Source of the DNA: a bacterium
Lineage (GTDB): Bacteria; JACRDZ01; JAQUKH01
Length of the DNA stretch: 12,634 nt
NCBI GenBank assembly: GCA_028719205.1
Contig: JAQUKH010000050.1
Span: 1-12,634 of the forward strand
Direction: 5' to 3'
The translations under genes and the position numbers were made by a program. The stretch's first letter is position 1. Every line of letters starts with the position of its first letter. Positions 5,418-12,634 of this stretch are shown piece after piece. Below the pieces are notes generated by a model that worked only from the letters and a program-made list of their open reading frames with translations, did not search any database and was not told the origin of the DNA.

Positions 5418-7043
5418 CTAATTAAATCCGCCATGGCACTTTACGCATAATTCGCCTTTTGAAGTGATCAACATTGATTTATTTTGTGAACTATGCGATT
5501 CATGGCAGGTTAAGCAAATTATCCTGCCGTCTTTAGCTACCCTAAGCTCAGATGGGATCTTTACCTTGCTGCTTGGATAAAGGTCCTTATATGAATGCGG
5601 ATGTTTTTCAATATCCGCCCCGTTATGACAGTTATCGTTCGAACAAACATACACTAAATTTTTTTTAAGATTATATTTATAACCTGACCCGTGCGAACTA
5701 TGACAAAGCTCACAAGGATTATTCTTCCCCAGGCCGGAATGTTTTTTATTGATCTGAATAGTATGACAAACATAACAAAGCGCTTTTATATCCTCTATCA
5801 ATCTAAATCCGTTTTTATCACTGATATGGCAGGAATTACATTTCCCCTGAATAACAGGCTTATGCCCGCGCAGTAATTTCTTCTCATTTGAATAATGAGG
5901 ATCATGGCAATCAATACATACTAATTTGTCTACCTGATATTTACCGTGTTTTGAGCTAAAAGGATCATTATCTGTCTTGTGACAATCCAGGCAAAGTTCA
6001 TTTGATTTTTTTATAAGATTTAAACCCGGATCTTTTCCATGGCTCAAATGACACGTTGGACATTTCGTATAAACAGGATGCATACTGGCCACTTTACTGG
6101 TATCTTCTTTATGGCACATATTACAGGATCCGTATTGATAAATAACATCACTGAAGATCTGTATCCTGGTATTCTTTGAATCCGCCACAAAGAGCCTGTC
6201 ATTTTTATCAATAAAAACTTTCATAGGTTCGGAAAATTCACCTCTCCCGTTTCCTTTCTTTCCAAACGCGAAGATCAACTTCCCATCTTCATCAAAACAT
6301 TGTATCCGGTTATTCCCGGTATCACTGACATAAATTCTTCCAAGACTATCAACCGCTATTCCCTGCGGATTCAAAAACGCGCCCAATTCATCTCCGGGTT
6401 TCCCAAACTTATTGATATAATCCCCGCGTGTATTAAATATCTGTACACGGTTATTTCCGGAATCAACCACATAAATCTTTCCTTTTTCCGTAACAGCTAT
6501 GGCTGTAGGGTTTCTGAATTCTCCATTAGCCATACCCTCACGGCCAAACTGTTTTAAAAAACTTCCCTTAATAAGCTGAATTTTACTGTTTCCTGTATCT
6601 AAAATATAAAGAATACCCGTTTTCCCAAAATCCAGGTCAAACGGCATATTAAATTTACCCTGCCCCTCTCCAAGGCCTCCAAATTGGCCTTTCCAGTTTC
6701 CCCTGGGAGTAAAAACCTGGACCATATGCTGTCCGATATCAGTCACGTAAATAATATTTTCGGTATCCGTATTTATCGCCCAGGGAAGAATAAACTCTCC
6801 TCTGCCGGTTCCTTTTTTCCCGAAGCTGAAATATGGTTTCCCATTTTTATCGAACACATATATTTTTCCTTCAAGATTTTCAGTAACGTAGATCCATCCA
6901 TTTTTACCCACAACTATATCGCTTGGAATTGATGATTTATCCAATTCTATATAACTATAAATCTCCGCTCCGAAAGAAATCTCAGATCCGTACGAAAAAA
7001 TCAAAACGGCGGAAAAAATTAAAAATAATTTAAAATATTTCAT
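5418..7043 (-). CDS. Secreted NHL six-blade propeller fused to a decaheme c-type cytochrome
   Basis: The product has 541 residues from the ATG at 7043. A signal peptide (MKYFKLFLIFSAVL, probable cleavage after A26) exports it. Residues about 40-300 hold six NHL-type repeats, with recurring G-x-F-x-x-P and IYVxDxGNxRIQ-F patterns, forming a beta-propeller. Residues 305-541 carry heme motifs: CXXCH at C307, C328, C351, C376, C402, C423, C444, C510 and C533, plus one CX4CH at C467-H473. That makes ten covalent hemes with extra histidines such as SHG and DPH between them, as in paired-CXXCH cytochromes. It is probably a periplasmic or surface electron carrier; the redox partner is unknown. The frame is open to ATGs at 7070 and 7082, overlapping hemD. 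7043 gives the cleanest signal peptide but its ribosome binding site is weak, so a start at 7070 remains possible. Confidence 0.88.
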   Translation of the reverse strand: MKYFKLFLIFSAVLIFSYGSEISFGAEIYSYIELDKSSIPSDIVVGKNGWIYVTENLEGKIYVFDKNGKPYFSFGKKGTGRGEFILPWAINTDTENIIYVTDIGQHMVQVFTPRGNWKGQFGGLGEGQGKFNMPFDLDFGKTGILYILDTGNSKIQLIKGSFLKQFGREGMANGEFRNPTAIAVTEKGKIYVVDSGNNRVQIFNTRGDYINKFGKPGDELGAFLNPQGIAVDSLGRIYVSDTGNNRIQCFDEDGKLIFAFGKKGNGRGEFSEPMKVFIDKNDRLFVADSKNTRIQIFSDVIYQYGSCNMCHKEDTSKVASMHPVYTKCPTCHLSHGKDPGLNLIKKSNELCLDCHKTDNDPFSSKHGKYQVDKLVCIDCHDPHYSNEKKLLRGHKPVIQGKCNSCHISDKNGFRLIEDIKALCYVCHTIQINKKHSGLGKNNPCELCHSSHGSGYKYNLKKNLVYVCSNDNCHNGADIEKHPHSYKDLYPSSKVKIPSELRVAKDGRIICLTCHESHSSQNKSMLITSKGELCVKCHGGFN

Positions 7044-7050
7044 GATCCCG

Positions 7051-8526
7051 CTAATTCTTCCTCTTTTCATAATACTCAACAATTTCTTCTAATAATTTTT
7101 CCAGGGTATATTCTGAAGGCGAGATCTTGACTTTTAATCCCGCTTTTTCAATTCGATTGGAAGTGATCGGGCCTATACTCGCGATATTAACGCCGCGCAT
7201 CAGGTCTTTAAGTTCATCCTGTGAAAAGAGGCTTATAAAATTATCCGCGGTTGAAAAACTCGTAAAAGTAATAACATCGATCTCTTTATTCTCTAAAAGC
7301 GGTTTTATCTTATTTAAACCTGAATCCACTTTAACTGTCCTGTAAGCGGTTACCACATTAACATTCGCACCCATTTCCTCAAGCTTTTCGGGTAAAATTT
7401 CACGCGCAACTTCCGCCCGGGGGATAAGGATATTCTTGCCCTTGATATCTTCTTTTAATAACACTTCAATTATACCTTCTGCCAGGAATTTTTTCGGGAT
7501 AAGATCTATTTTAATACCTGAATTTTCTATTGTCTTCGCGGTACCGGGCCCGATCGCGCAGACTTTCACGCCTTTTAAACAACGGAGGTCATAGCCTTTC
7601 TTTTTAACCCGTTCAAAAAAATATTTAACTCCGTTAGAACTTGTAAAAATTACCCAATGATATTTCTCTATCTCATCGATAGCCTCATCCAGATCCTGAT
7701 AGTTCAGCGCGGGAACTATCTCAATAGTGGGAAATTCTATTACCCTGGCGCCCTCTTCCTCCAATAATCTCCCAAATTCCCCCGCCTGCTGCTGATTGCG
7801 GGTCACCACTATATTTTTTCCAAACAGCGGTTTGTTATCAAACCAGCGCCATTTATCACGCAAGCTTACCACATCTCCTACAATAAATAAAAACGGCGGA
7901 TTGATCTTTTTTTCAGAAACCTTATCAGCAATATTCGAAAGGTTCCCGGTAATAACCTCCTGATCGTTGCTTCCGCCTTCTTTAATTACCGCCGCGGGCG
8001 TATCTTCTTTATAACCGGCATTTAAGATCTTTTCTACTATAACCCTGAAATTACCGATCCCCGGGTAACAAACTAATGTGCCGCAATCTTTCGGTATTTT
8101 TATACCATCTTCTTCCGAAGCATAGATAATAGCGCAGTTTGAACCGGACTCGCTATTTATTAAAGGTATTCCCGCAAAGATCGATGTCAAAAAATTCGGA
8201 AAACACGGGATCATCTCAAAAGATATACCTGATGAAACCAGAGTTTCAATCTCTTCATTTGATTTACCGGTTATAAACAGGTCCCCGGCCTTCAGGCAAA
8301 CTATAATTTTACCTTCCTTTATTTTATCCGGGATCAGGCTTTTATTTTTATCATACCCGCCGCTGAAACTGCTTCCCTTTTTATTAACAGAAATAATATC
8401 ATCATTTATGCCGTTATCATAAATAACGGTATCCGCGCCGGAAATTATATCCAGAGCCTTTGACGGCATTAATTTCAAGCCGCCCGAAGGAACTCCAATA
8501 AAATAGATTTTACCTTTTTTGTCCAT
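7051..8526 (-). CDS. hemD: Fusion: degenerate uroporphyrinogen methyltransferase-like domain plus uroporphyrinogen-III synthase
   Basis: The product has 491 residues from the ATG at 8526; a TTG at 8541 would add five. Residues 5-225 have the fold pattern of a uroporphyrinogen-III C-methyltransferase (CobA/SUMT), retaining KALDIISGADTVIYD, TPAAVIKEG, VITGNL and VGDVVSLR. Several SAM-site motifs are altered: GAGPGDP-like becomes GVPSGGL (11-17), GGDPF-like becomes AGDLF (80-84), and VPGxxSA-like becomes IPCFPNF (106-112). Residues 237-488 match HemD, which cyclises hydroxymethylbilane with ring-D inversion: NIVVTRNQQQAGEF, IIEFP-type strands, IFTSSNGVKYFF, AIGPGTAKTI, ILIPRAEVAREILPE, ITFTSFSTADNF and IASIGPITS. 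CobA-HemD fusions are common, so the HemD call is firm. Methyltransferase activity is doubtful. The gene follows hemC closely and is followed by the cytochrome gene. Confidence 0.92.
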   Translation of the reverse strand: MDKKGKIYFIGVPSGGLKLMPSKALDIISGADTVIYDNGINDDIISVNKKGSSFSGGYDKNKSLIPDKIKEGKIIVCLKAGDLFITGKSNEEIETLVSSGISFEMIPCFPNFLTSIFAGIPLINSESGSNCAIIYASEEDGIKIPKDCGTLVCYPGIGNFRVIVEKILNAGYKEDTPAAVIKEGGSNDQEVITGNLSNIADKVSEKKINPPFLFIVGDVVSLRDKWRWFDNKPLFGKNIVVTRNQQQAGEFGRLLEEEGARVIEFPTIEIVPALNYQDLDEAIDEIEKYHWVIFTSSNGVKYFFERVKKKGYDLRCLKGVKVCAIGPGTAKTIENSGIKIDLIPKKFLAEGIIEVLLKEDIKGKNILIPRAEVAREILPEKLEEMGANVNVVTAYRTVKVDSGLNKIKPLLENKEIDVITFTSFSTADNFISLFSQDELKDLMRGVNIASIGPITSNRIEKAGLKVKISPSEYTLEKLLEEIVEYYEKRKN

Positions 8527-8543
8527 AAATTTTTCTGCCAATA

Positions 8544-9476
8544 TTATTTTCTGATCCCGAGCTCATAAATTTCTTTTAAGATCTTATCCCCGCCCTGGGC
8601 TAACAGGTCCTCCGCCACCCTTATACCGATCTTTTCCGCGTCTTTTATCTCACCCTGCGAACCGGCTTTATACAATTGCCTGCCGTCCAGGCTCGCGATG
8701 ACTCCGTTGAGAACCAGCTTTCCTTTTTCCACCCTTCCCCATGAACCGATAGGCACCTGACAACCGCCTTCAAGCCGGCGCAAAAGCGCGCGTTCTGAAA
8801 GGATCGCCCAATAGGAGCCCTCGTGATTTAACGGGGCGATTATTTTTTTTATCTTATCATTATTGCTTTTTATCTCGATACCGATCGATCCCTGTCCTAC
8901 CGCGGGCAGGATCAGGTCATAAGGAATAAACTGGCGGATCTTTTCATGATAACCCAGCCGTTTAACGCCTGCCGCCGCTAAAATTATTCCATCTAATTTA
9001 AGTTCACTCATCTTTTTTAACCGCGTCTGCAGATTCCCCCGCAAATCTTTAAATTTCAGATCCGGACGGATACACATAAGCTGCGCGATACGGCGTAAAC
9101 TGCTTGTTCCAATAGAGGCGCCCTGTGGAAGTTCATCCATTTTCCTGTAAGAATCTGAAATAAAAACATCATGATTATCTTCTCTTTCAAGAATCGCGCT
9201 GATACAAAGCCCCTCCGGCAGATTTGTCGGAACGTCTTTCATACTATGGACGGCAAGGTCTATCTCGCCTCGAACCAGTGACTCTTCTATTTCTTTTACA
9301 AAAAGCCCTTTGTCGCCTATTTTAGCGAGCGCCACATCTAATATTTTATCGCCTGTAGTTTTTATCTTTTTAATATCTATTTCAATACCTGGATTGGATG
9401 CCTTTAACTCAGACATCACAAATTCTGTCTGCCATAATGCCAACGCACTCCCGCGGCTGCCGATAACTATCTTCAT
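8544..9476 (-). CDS. hemC: Hydroxymethylbilane synthase (porphobilinogen deaminase)
   Basis: This cytosolic enzyme polymerises four porphobilinogens into hydroxymethylbilane, the HemD substrate. The product has 310 residues, the standard length. The start MKIVIGSRGSALALWQ is diagnostic. Further landmarks are the catalytic Asp81 in HSMKDVP, the substrate-binding arginines in GTSSLRRIAQ and LRGNLQTRL, and Cys239 in LEGGCQVPIG, which binds the dipyrromethane cofactor. Two bases separate it from hemA. The ribosome binding site AAGGAG is formed by the last two sense codons of hemA (AAG GAG), just before the TAG at 9479-9481, so the two genes are translationally coupled. Confidence 0.97.
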   Translation of the reverse strand: MKIVIGSRGSALALWQTEFVMSELKASNPGIEIDIKKIKTTGDKILDVALAKIGDKGLFVKEIEESLVRGEIDLAVHSMKDVPTNLPEGLCISAILEREDNHDVFISDSYRKMDELPQGASIGTSSLRRIAQLMCIRPDLKFKDLRGNLQTRLKKMSELKLDGIILAAAGVKRLGYHEKIRQFIPYDLILPAVGQGSIGIEIKSNNDKIKKIIAPLNHEGSYWAILSERALLRRLEGGCQVPIGSWGRVEKGKLVLNGVIASLDGRQLYKAGSQGEIKDAEKIGIRVAEDLLAQGGDKILKEIYELGIRK

Positions 9477-9478
9477 CG

Positions 9479-10750
9479 CTACTCCTTATTTTCTAAACCA
9501 AAAAGATACCGCAAGGCATCAACATAAACATACCCGCTATCCTCTTGTGTCGCTTTTTTTAATTGTATGATCGGAAGATGCATGAACTTATTCGCGATAC
9601 CGACTGAAAGCGCTTCAATCAGGTCTTTATCTTTCTCGCTCACGCTGCCCAGCCTGTTAATGATCTTTTCCAGCTCGCTTTTCCTGATATCCTCAACCTT
9701 ATCCTTGAACGAAACAATAGTCGGGACTACCTCAAGGCTGTTGAACCAGGCGAAAAATTTATGTTTCTCTTTTTCAATGATCACTTCAACCTTCGGGATC
9801 TCTTTAGCCCGCTCTTTCAAATTTGATTCGATAACAACCTTCAGATCATCTATGTCATAAAGATAAACGTTGTCTATAATATTTACCTCTTCCTCAATAT
9901 CGCGGGGAACGGCAATATCAATAAAAAATATAGGTTTATGTTTCCTGTCTTTAATAAGTTTAGAAACAAAATCCTTAGTTATTATGCAGTGCGGCGCGCC
10001 GGTAGAACTTATCACAATATCAACATTAACCATCTCTTTAAAAGATTCCTCAAATGGTATGGCTTTAGCGTTAAAAGCCTTTGCCAGTTCCTCGGCCTTT
10101 TCAAAAGTCCGGTTAGTAATAAAAACATTAGAAACACCGTTCCCGACCAAATGCTTCAGGGTCAATTCCGACATCTCACCCGCGCCGATGACCAAAACGG
10201 TTTTCCCGCTGATATCCCCAAAAATCTTTTTCGCCAATTCCACGCCCGCAAAACCTATTGAAACCGCATTCTTCGCGATATCCGTTTCGCTTCTCGCCCG
10301 CTTTCCAACTTCCGCGGCCTTTTTAAAGAGCGTATTAAAAACTATGCCGTTTGTTTCCACATTGAGGGCGTATTCAAACGCGTCTTTGACCTGCCCCATA
10401 ATCTGAGGCTCACCTACGATCATGGAATCAAGGCTCGCGATCACGCGAAAAAGATGATTAACCGCGTCATCCCCTTTTAAAATATAAACATGAGGGCGGA
10501 ACTGCTCTATCCCCATTTTTTTTGATTTGCTTAAAAATTCCTCAATACTTCTTATCCCGGCTTCAGCCTCATTAACCAGCGCGTAGATCTCCACCCGATT
10601 GCAGGTAGAAAGAATCAGATTTTCCATGATCTCAGCTGAACCTTTTAATGCCAGTAATGCCTCATTGATCGCACTTTCAGGAAACGAAAATTTTTCCCTG
10701 ATATCGACCGGAGCAGTTTTATGATTTAATCCGATTACAATTATTTCCAT
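9479..10750 (-). CDS. hemA: Glutamyl-tRNA reductase
   Basis: This cytosolic, NADPH-dependent enzyme reduces the glutamate carried on tRNA-Glu to glutamate-1-semialdehyde and commits it to tetrapyrrole synthesis. The product has 423 residues. The catalytic domain holds the nucleophile Cys50 in LSTCNRVEIYA, preceded by GLNHKTAPVDIREKF (7-21). EPQIMGQVKDAF lies at 114-125. The NADPH-binding Rossmann motif is VLVIGAGEMSELT (185-197), followed by NRTFEKAEELA and SSTGAPHCII. The C-terminal dimerisation helix covers about residues 320-400. The start lies 8 bases after the upstream ccsA-like stop codon with only a weak AGAAG ribosome binding site. The sequence shows no attenuator or riboswitch, so regulation probably acts at the operon promoter. 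Confidence 0.97.
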   Translation of the reverse strand: MEIIVIGLNHKTAPVDIREKFSFPESAINEALLALKGSAEIMENLILSTCNRVEIYALVNEAEAGIRSIEEFLSKSKKMGIEQFRPHVYILKGDDAVNHLFRVIASLDSMIVGEPQIMGQVKDAFEYALNVETNGIVFNTLFKKAAEVGKRARSETDIAKNAVSIGFAGVELAKKIFGDISGKTVLVIGAGEMSELTLKHLVGNGVSNVFITNRTFEKAEELAKAFNAKAIPFEESFKEMVNVDIVISSTGAPHCIITKDFVSKLIKDRKHKPIFFIDIAVPRDIEEEVNIIDNVYLYDIDDLKVVIESNLKERAKEIPKVEVIIEKEKHKFFAWFNSLEVVPTIVSFKDKVEDIRKSELEKIINRLGSVSEKDKDLIEALSVGIANKFMHLPIIQLKKATQEDSGYVYVDALRYLFGLENKE

Positions 10751-10758
10751 ATTATCTT

Positions 10759-11580
10759 CTATCCAAAAATGTGCAATCCTAATTTAAAAAAACTTATCAC
10801 TATGTAAGTTAATATCGCTGACCAGAAACCGATCACAGAAAGATACGCGACTTTTTTTCCCTGCCAGCCATAGACATGCCTGCAAACCAGATAGATAACA
10901 TAGATCAGCCAGGTGATCAGCGCGCCTATTACCTTAGGATCCCAATGCCAATAGGAACCCCAAACCTGATGCGCCCAAAACGCACCTGAAGTTATACTGA
11001 TCGTAAAAAGGAAAAAACCAATCGATACCAGCCTGCTGTTTAATTCATCAAGAACATCAAGCGGCGGCAAAAGGTAATAAAACGGCGCGGGTTTCCTTGC
11101 CTTGACATAATGTTCCTGCATTAAATACATAAGGCCCGTAGAAAACGCCAAAGCAAATGTGGCATATCCAAAAAAAGACAAAATTACATGGAAGTTCAGC
11201 CAGGGACTCTTCAGAACATCAGAGAGAGGGTTGATATCTTTAGGTAAAAATACCGCGTAAAAATAACAAAGAAAAACCAGGGGTAAAATAAATGACCCCA
11301 GGATCTCAAATTTATATTTCAGCGAAAAAATGAGATAAATAACAACCAGGGTCCAAGCGAAAAACACCAGTGATTCGAATAAATTCGTAAAAGGAATATA
11401 ACCCGATAAGATAAAACGGCTTACGATGTACGCGGAATGAAAGAAAAATCCGGCAATAACCGCGCCGAATCCAAGCATAAAAACTCTTTCCTTTTTAACA
11501 GCCGCGAAAACAAAATTATGAATGATCGCGAAAAGATATAAAACAATACTGATATCAAAAAATAATATATCTAATTGCAT
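10759..11580 (-). CDS. ccsA: CcsA/HemX-like cytochrome c assembly membrane protein
   Basis: The product has 273 residues and is mostly hydrophobic, with about eight membrane segments. The tryptophan-rich heme-handling motif is WGSYWHWDPK (207-216). The segment IPFTNLFESLVFFAW (62-76) and histidines H48, H131 and H204 match the CcsA/CcmC/HemX family (cytochrome c assembly domain). CcsA with CcsB carries heme across the membrane and attaches it to apocytochromes. HemX is a same-size relative that sits beside hemA in some bacteria and influences HemA level. The position directly before hemA fits HemX, while the decaheme cytochrome in the operon fits CcsA. No CcsB (ResB) gene is in the window. 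It is the first gene of the operon, with an AAAAGGG ribosome binding site shortly before the ATG. Confidence 0.88.
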   Translation of the reverse strand: MQLDILFFDISIVLYLFAIIHNFVFAAVKKERVFMLGFGAVIAGFFFHSAYIVSRFILSGYIPFTNLFESLVFFAWTLVVIYLIFSLKYKFEILGSFILPLVFLCYFYAVFLPKDINPLSDVLKSPWLNFHVILSFFGYATFALAFSTGLMYLMQEHYVKARKPAPFYYLLPPLDVLDELNSRLVSIGFFLFTISITSGAFWAHQVWGSYWHWDPKVIGALITWLIYVIYLVCRHVYGWQGKKVAYLSVIGFWSAILTYIVISFFKLGLHIFG

Positions 11581-11606
11581 ATGTTACCCTTTTTTTTGAA
11601 AAGGTT

Positions 11607-11636
11607 ATTATATCACGGATTTTTATTTTCTGGCAA
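11607..11636 (-). promoter_or_regulatory. Sigma-70-type promoter of the heme operon
   Basis: On the minus strand, TTGCCA (11631-11636, five of six consensus bases) and a perfect TATAAT (11607-11612) are 18 bases apart, the same spacing as the two promoters at the left end. Transcription would start near 11600, giving a leader of only about 20 bases before the ccsA-like ATG at 11580. No terminator separates it from rnfB, so read-through from rnf may add to expression. Confidence 0.75.
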
Positions 11637-11653
11637 GTCAAATTGAATTAAGC

Positions 11654-12463
11654 TTAAGTGTTCTGTGGTACACTATTATAAATTGTCTTTGTCGGACAGA
11701 CGGAAACGCACTGGAGGCAATTTGTACATTTGTTGTAATCTATCTTTGCCAGGTTATTTTCCATTGTTATGGCGTTTTCGGGACATTTTTTGACACAGAT
11801 CTGGCAGGCGATACAGCCGATAGTGCATTTTTTCTTAACTTCAATACCTTTATCAAGCGAAGAGCATCTGATCTCCACCTTGTTTTTTTTCTGAATAAGC
11901 TCGATAATTTTTTTCGGGCATTCGGTTACGCATATGCCGCAGGCAGTACAGAGTTTTTCATCTATTTCAGGTAGTTTTGTCAGAGCATTCATTTTTATAG
12001 CCTTGAACGGGCATACCCTTGAGCATGTCCCAAACCCCAGGCATCCGTATTGGCAGGCCTTATGTCCGCCTGAAACCAGAATTGCGGTCTGACAGTCCGG
12101 AAAACCATCATACTGGAAAATATTTGATGCTTTGCCTTCGCCGCCCTGGCATTTTATATAAGCTATTTTTTTCTCTCCGGCCTTAACCTCTACACCCAGT
12201 AACTTACTTAATTTTTCCGCGACGGCCTCTCCGCCAGCGACACATTTACCGGGAGGGGCATCACCATACGCCACAACATGGGCATAACCGCTGCATCCCG
12301 GATAACCGCACGCGCCGCAATTAGCCCCGGGTAAAGCGGCTAAAACCTGCTCTTCCAGCTGATTGACCTGTATTTTGAGTTTTTCATCCGCGATAGCAAT
12401 TAAAACCCCAAAAACAAGGCCCATAACGCCTAAACCTATAACTGCACTTAAAAAAGAATCCAA
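11654..12463 (-). CDS. rnfB: Rnf electron-transport complex subunit RnfB
   Basis: RnfB is the iron-sulfur subunit of the membrane Rnf complex, which couples electron flow between ferredoxin and NAD to an ion gradient. The product has 269 residues. An N-terminal membrane helix (about 5-25) is followed by the 4Fe-4S domain CGACGYPGCSGYA (C49, C52, C57 and C74). GGHKACQYGCLGFGTCSRVCPF (C137, C141, C147, C151) and three ferredoxin-like cysteine sets follow: C172/175/178/182, C217/220/223/227 and C246/249/252/256. This is the long form found in anaerobes rather than the short proteobacterial form. The start codon is TTG (12461-12463) with a strong AAGGGAG 6 bases upstream and a fitting N-terminus. 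It follows rnfA by 14 bases, the usual A-B gene order. Confidence 0.95.
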   Translation of the reverse strand: MDSFLSAVIGLGVMGLVFGVLIAIADEKLKIQVNQLEEQVLAALPGANCGACGYPGCSGYAHVVAYGDAPPGKCVAGGEAVAEKLSKLLGVEVKAGEKKIAYIKCQGGEGKASNIFQYDGFPDCQTAILVSGGHKACQYGCLGFGTCSRVCPFKAIKMNALTKLPEIDEKLCTACGICVTECPKKIIELIQKKNKVEIRCSSLDKGIEVKKKCTIGCIACQICVKKCPENAITMENNLAKIDYNKCTNCLQCVSVCPTKTIYNSVPQNT

Positions 12464-12469
12464 TTAAAA

Positions 12470-12476
12470 CTCCCTT
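12470..12476 (-). promoter_or_regulatory. Ribosome binding site supporting the TTG start of rnfB
   Basis: AAGGGAG on the minus strand lies 6 bases upstream of the TTG at 12461-12463 and a few bases past the rnfA stop codon. No in-frame ATG precedes the membrane helix, so TTG is the best start. Confidence 0.75.
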
Positions 12477-12477
12477 C

Positions 12478-12634
12478 TTACAATCCAAACAAATGGCTGA
12501 ATCCTAAAAACGCCAGCGACATTAAACTCGCGGTAAAAAAGGCGATAGGATATCCTAAAAAATATTTAGGGATCGGAGCGGTACGCATCCGTTCTCTCAG
12601 AGTTGATAACAAAACTATTGATAACGTGTACCCG
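12478..12634 (-). CDS. rnfA: Rnf electron-transport complex subunit RnfA, C-terminal part (cut by window end)
   Basis: The last 51 codons and a TAA stop (12478-12480) are present. The translation contains STLRERMRTAPIPKYFLGYP, then IAFFTASLMSLAFLGFSHL. This matches the end of RnfA/RsxA, an integral membrane subunit with six helices: the I/LRER-x(6,9)-P-x-P loop, then the final helix ending in LAFxGFS. RnfE is a paralogue with a related fold. The ending and the position directly before rnfB favour RnfA. The rest of the rnf operon should lie beyond the right edge. Confidence 0.88.
   Translation of the reverse strand, partial: GYTLSIVLLSTLRERMRTAPIPKYFLGYPIAFFTASLMSLAFLGFSHLFGL

Noticed and set aside
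9870-10406. Long plus-strand open frame opposite hemA (178 residues)
   Set aside because: It is an antisense shadow of the firmly identified hemA, with no ribosome binding site or recognisable domain.
11586-11604. Hairpin (CCTTTT with AAAAGG) that could hide the ccsA ribosome binding site
   Set aside because: The predicted transcription start near 11600 leaves half of the stem untranscribed, and the pairing is mostly A-U.
11648-11657. Palindrome TTAAGCTTAA at the end of rnfB
   Set aside because: It is a 10-base palindrome with no loop and no U tract, so it is not a terminator. A single occurrence is not evidence for a regulatory site.
1-12634. CRISPR arrays, tRNA or rRNA genes, transposases, phage genes, riboswitches
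   Set aside because: I looked for these on both strands and saw no supporting sequence; the window is almost fully occupied by the protein genes described.

Overview
The window looks like a piece of chromosome from an AT-rich, anaerobic, Gram-negative bacterium. The evidence is lipoprotein and Sec signal peptides, a periplasmic multiheme c-type cytochrome, an Rnf electron-transport complex, tRNA-dependent (C5) synthesis of 5-aminolevulinate, and an oxygen-sensitive radical-SAM heme synthase (AhbD type). Nothing in the sequence fixes the phylum. A deep-branching or candidate phylum (for example relatives of Omnitrophota, Elusimicrobiota or Nitrospirota) would fit, but that is a guess.

Right edge (12634 to 11654, minus strand): the C-terminus of rnfA, then rnfB with a TTG start. 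Centre (11580 to 1367, minus strand): one tightly packed nine-gene operon behind a good sigma-70-type promoter (-35 at 11631-11636, -10 at 11607-11612). The order is ccsA/hemX-like, hemA, hemC, a cobA-like/hemD fusion, a secreted NHL-propeller decaheme cytochrome, hemB, ahbD-like radical SAM heme synthase, hemL, and a TPR lipoprotein. Gaps between genes run from 2 to 56 bases, and several ribosome binding sites lie in the 3' end or stop codon of the preceding gene. Left part: two small plus-strand lipoprotein genes (451-846, 881-1366) run tail-to-tail into the TPR gene with no base between the two stop codons. A divergent minus-strand gene for a secreted protein is cut by the window start (1-222). 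Two consensus promoters (TTGACA-18-TATAAT) sit back to back at 296-389 and drive the two leftward and rightward units.

Taken together, HemA and HemL make 5-aminolevulinate from glutamyl-tRNA, HemB and HemC make hydroxymethylbilane, and HemD closes the ring. AhbD finishes heme b by the anaerobic route through Fe-coproporphyrin III. CcsA may help attach heme to c-type cytochromes, and the cytochrome in the middle of the operon needs ten hemes. The operon thus seems to couple heme supply to heme use. AhbA/B, AhbC and the siroheme-forming enzyme are not in the window.

The points most worth a second look are: (1) an in-frame insertion made of 7-base tandem repeats inside hemB, with a second degenerate 7-base array across the hemB stop codon; (2) a uroporphyrinogen methyltransferase-like domain fused to HemD whose S-adenosylmethionine-binding motifs look broken, although the AhbD route would need that activity; and (3) the NHL-decaheme cytochrome embedded in a heme biosynthesis operon. 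I did not find a CRISPR array, tRNA, rRNA, transposon or phage gene, and I see no convincing new defence-type system.
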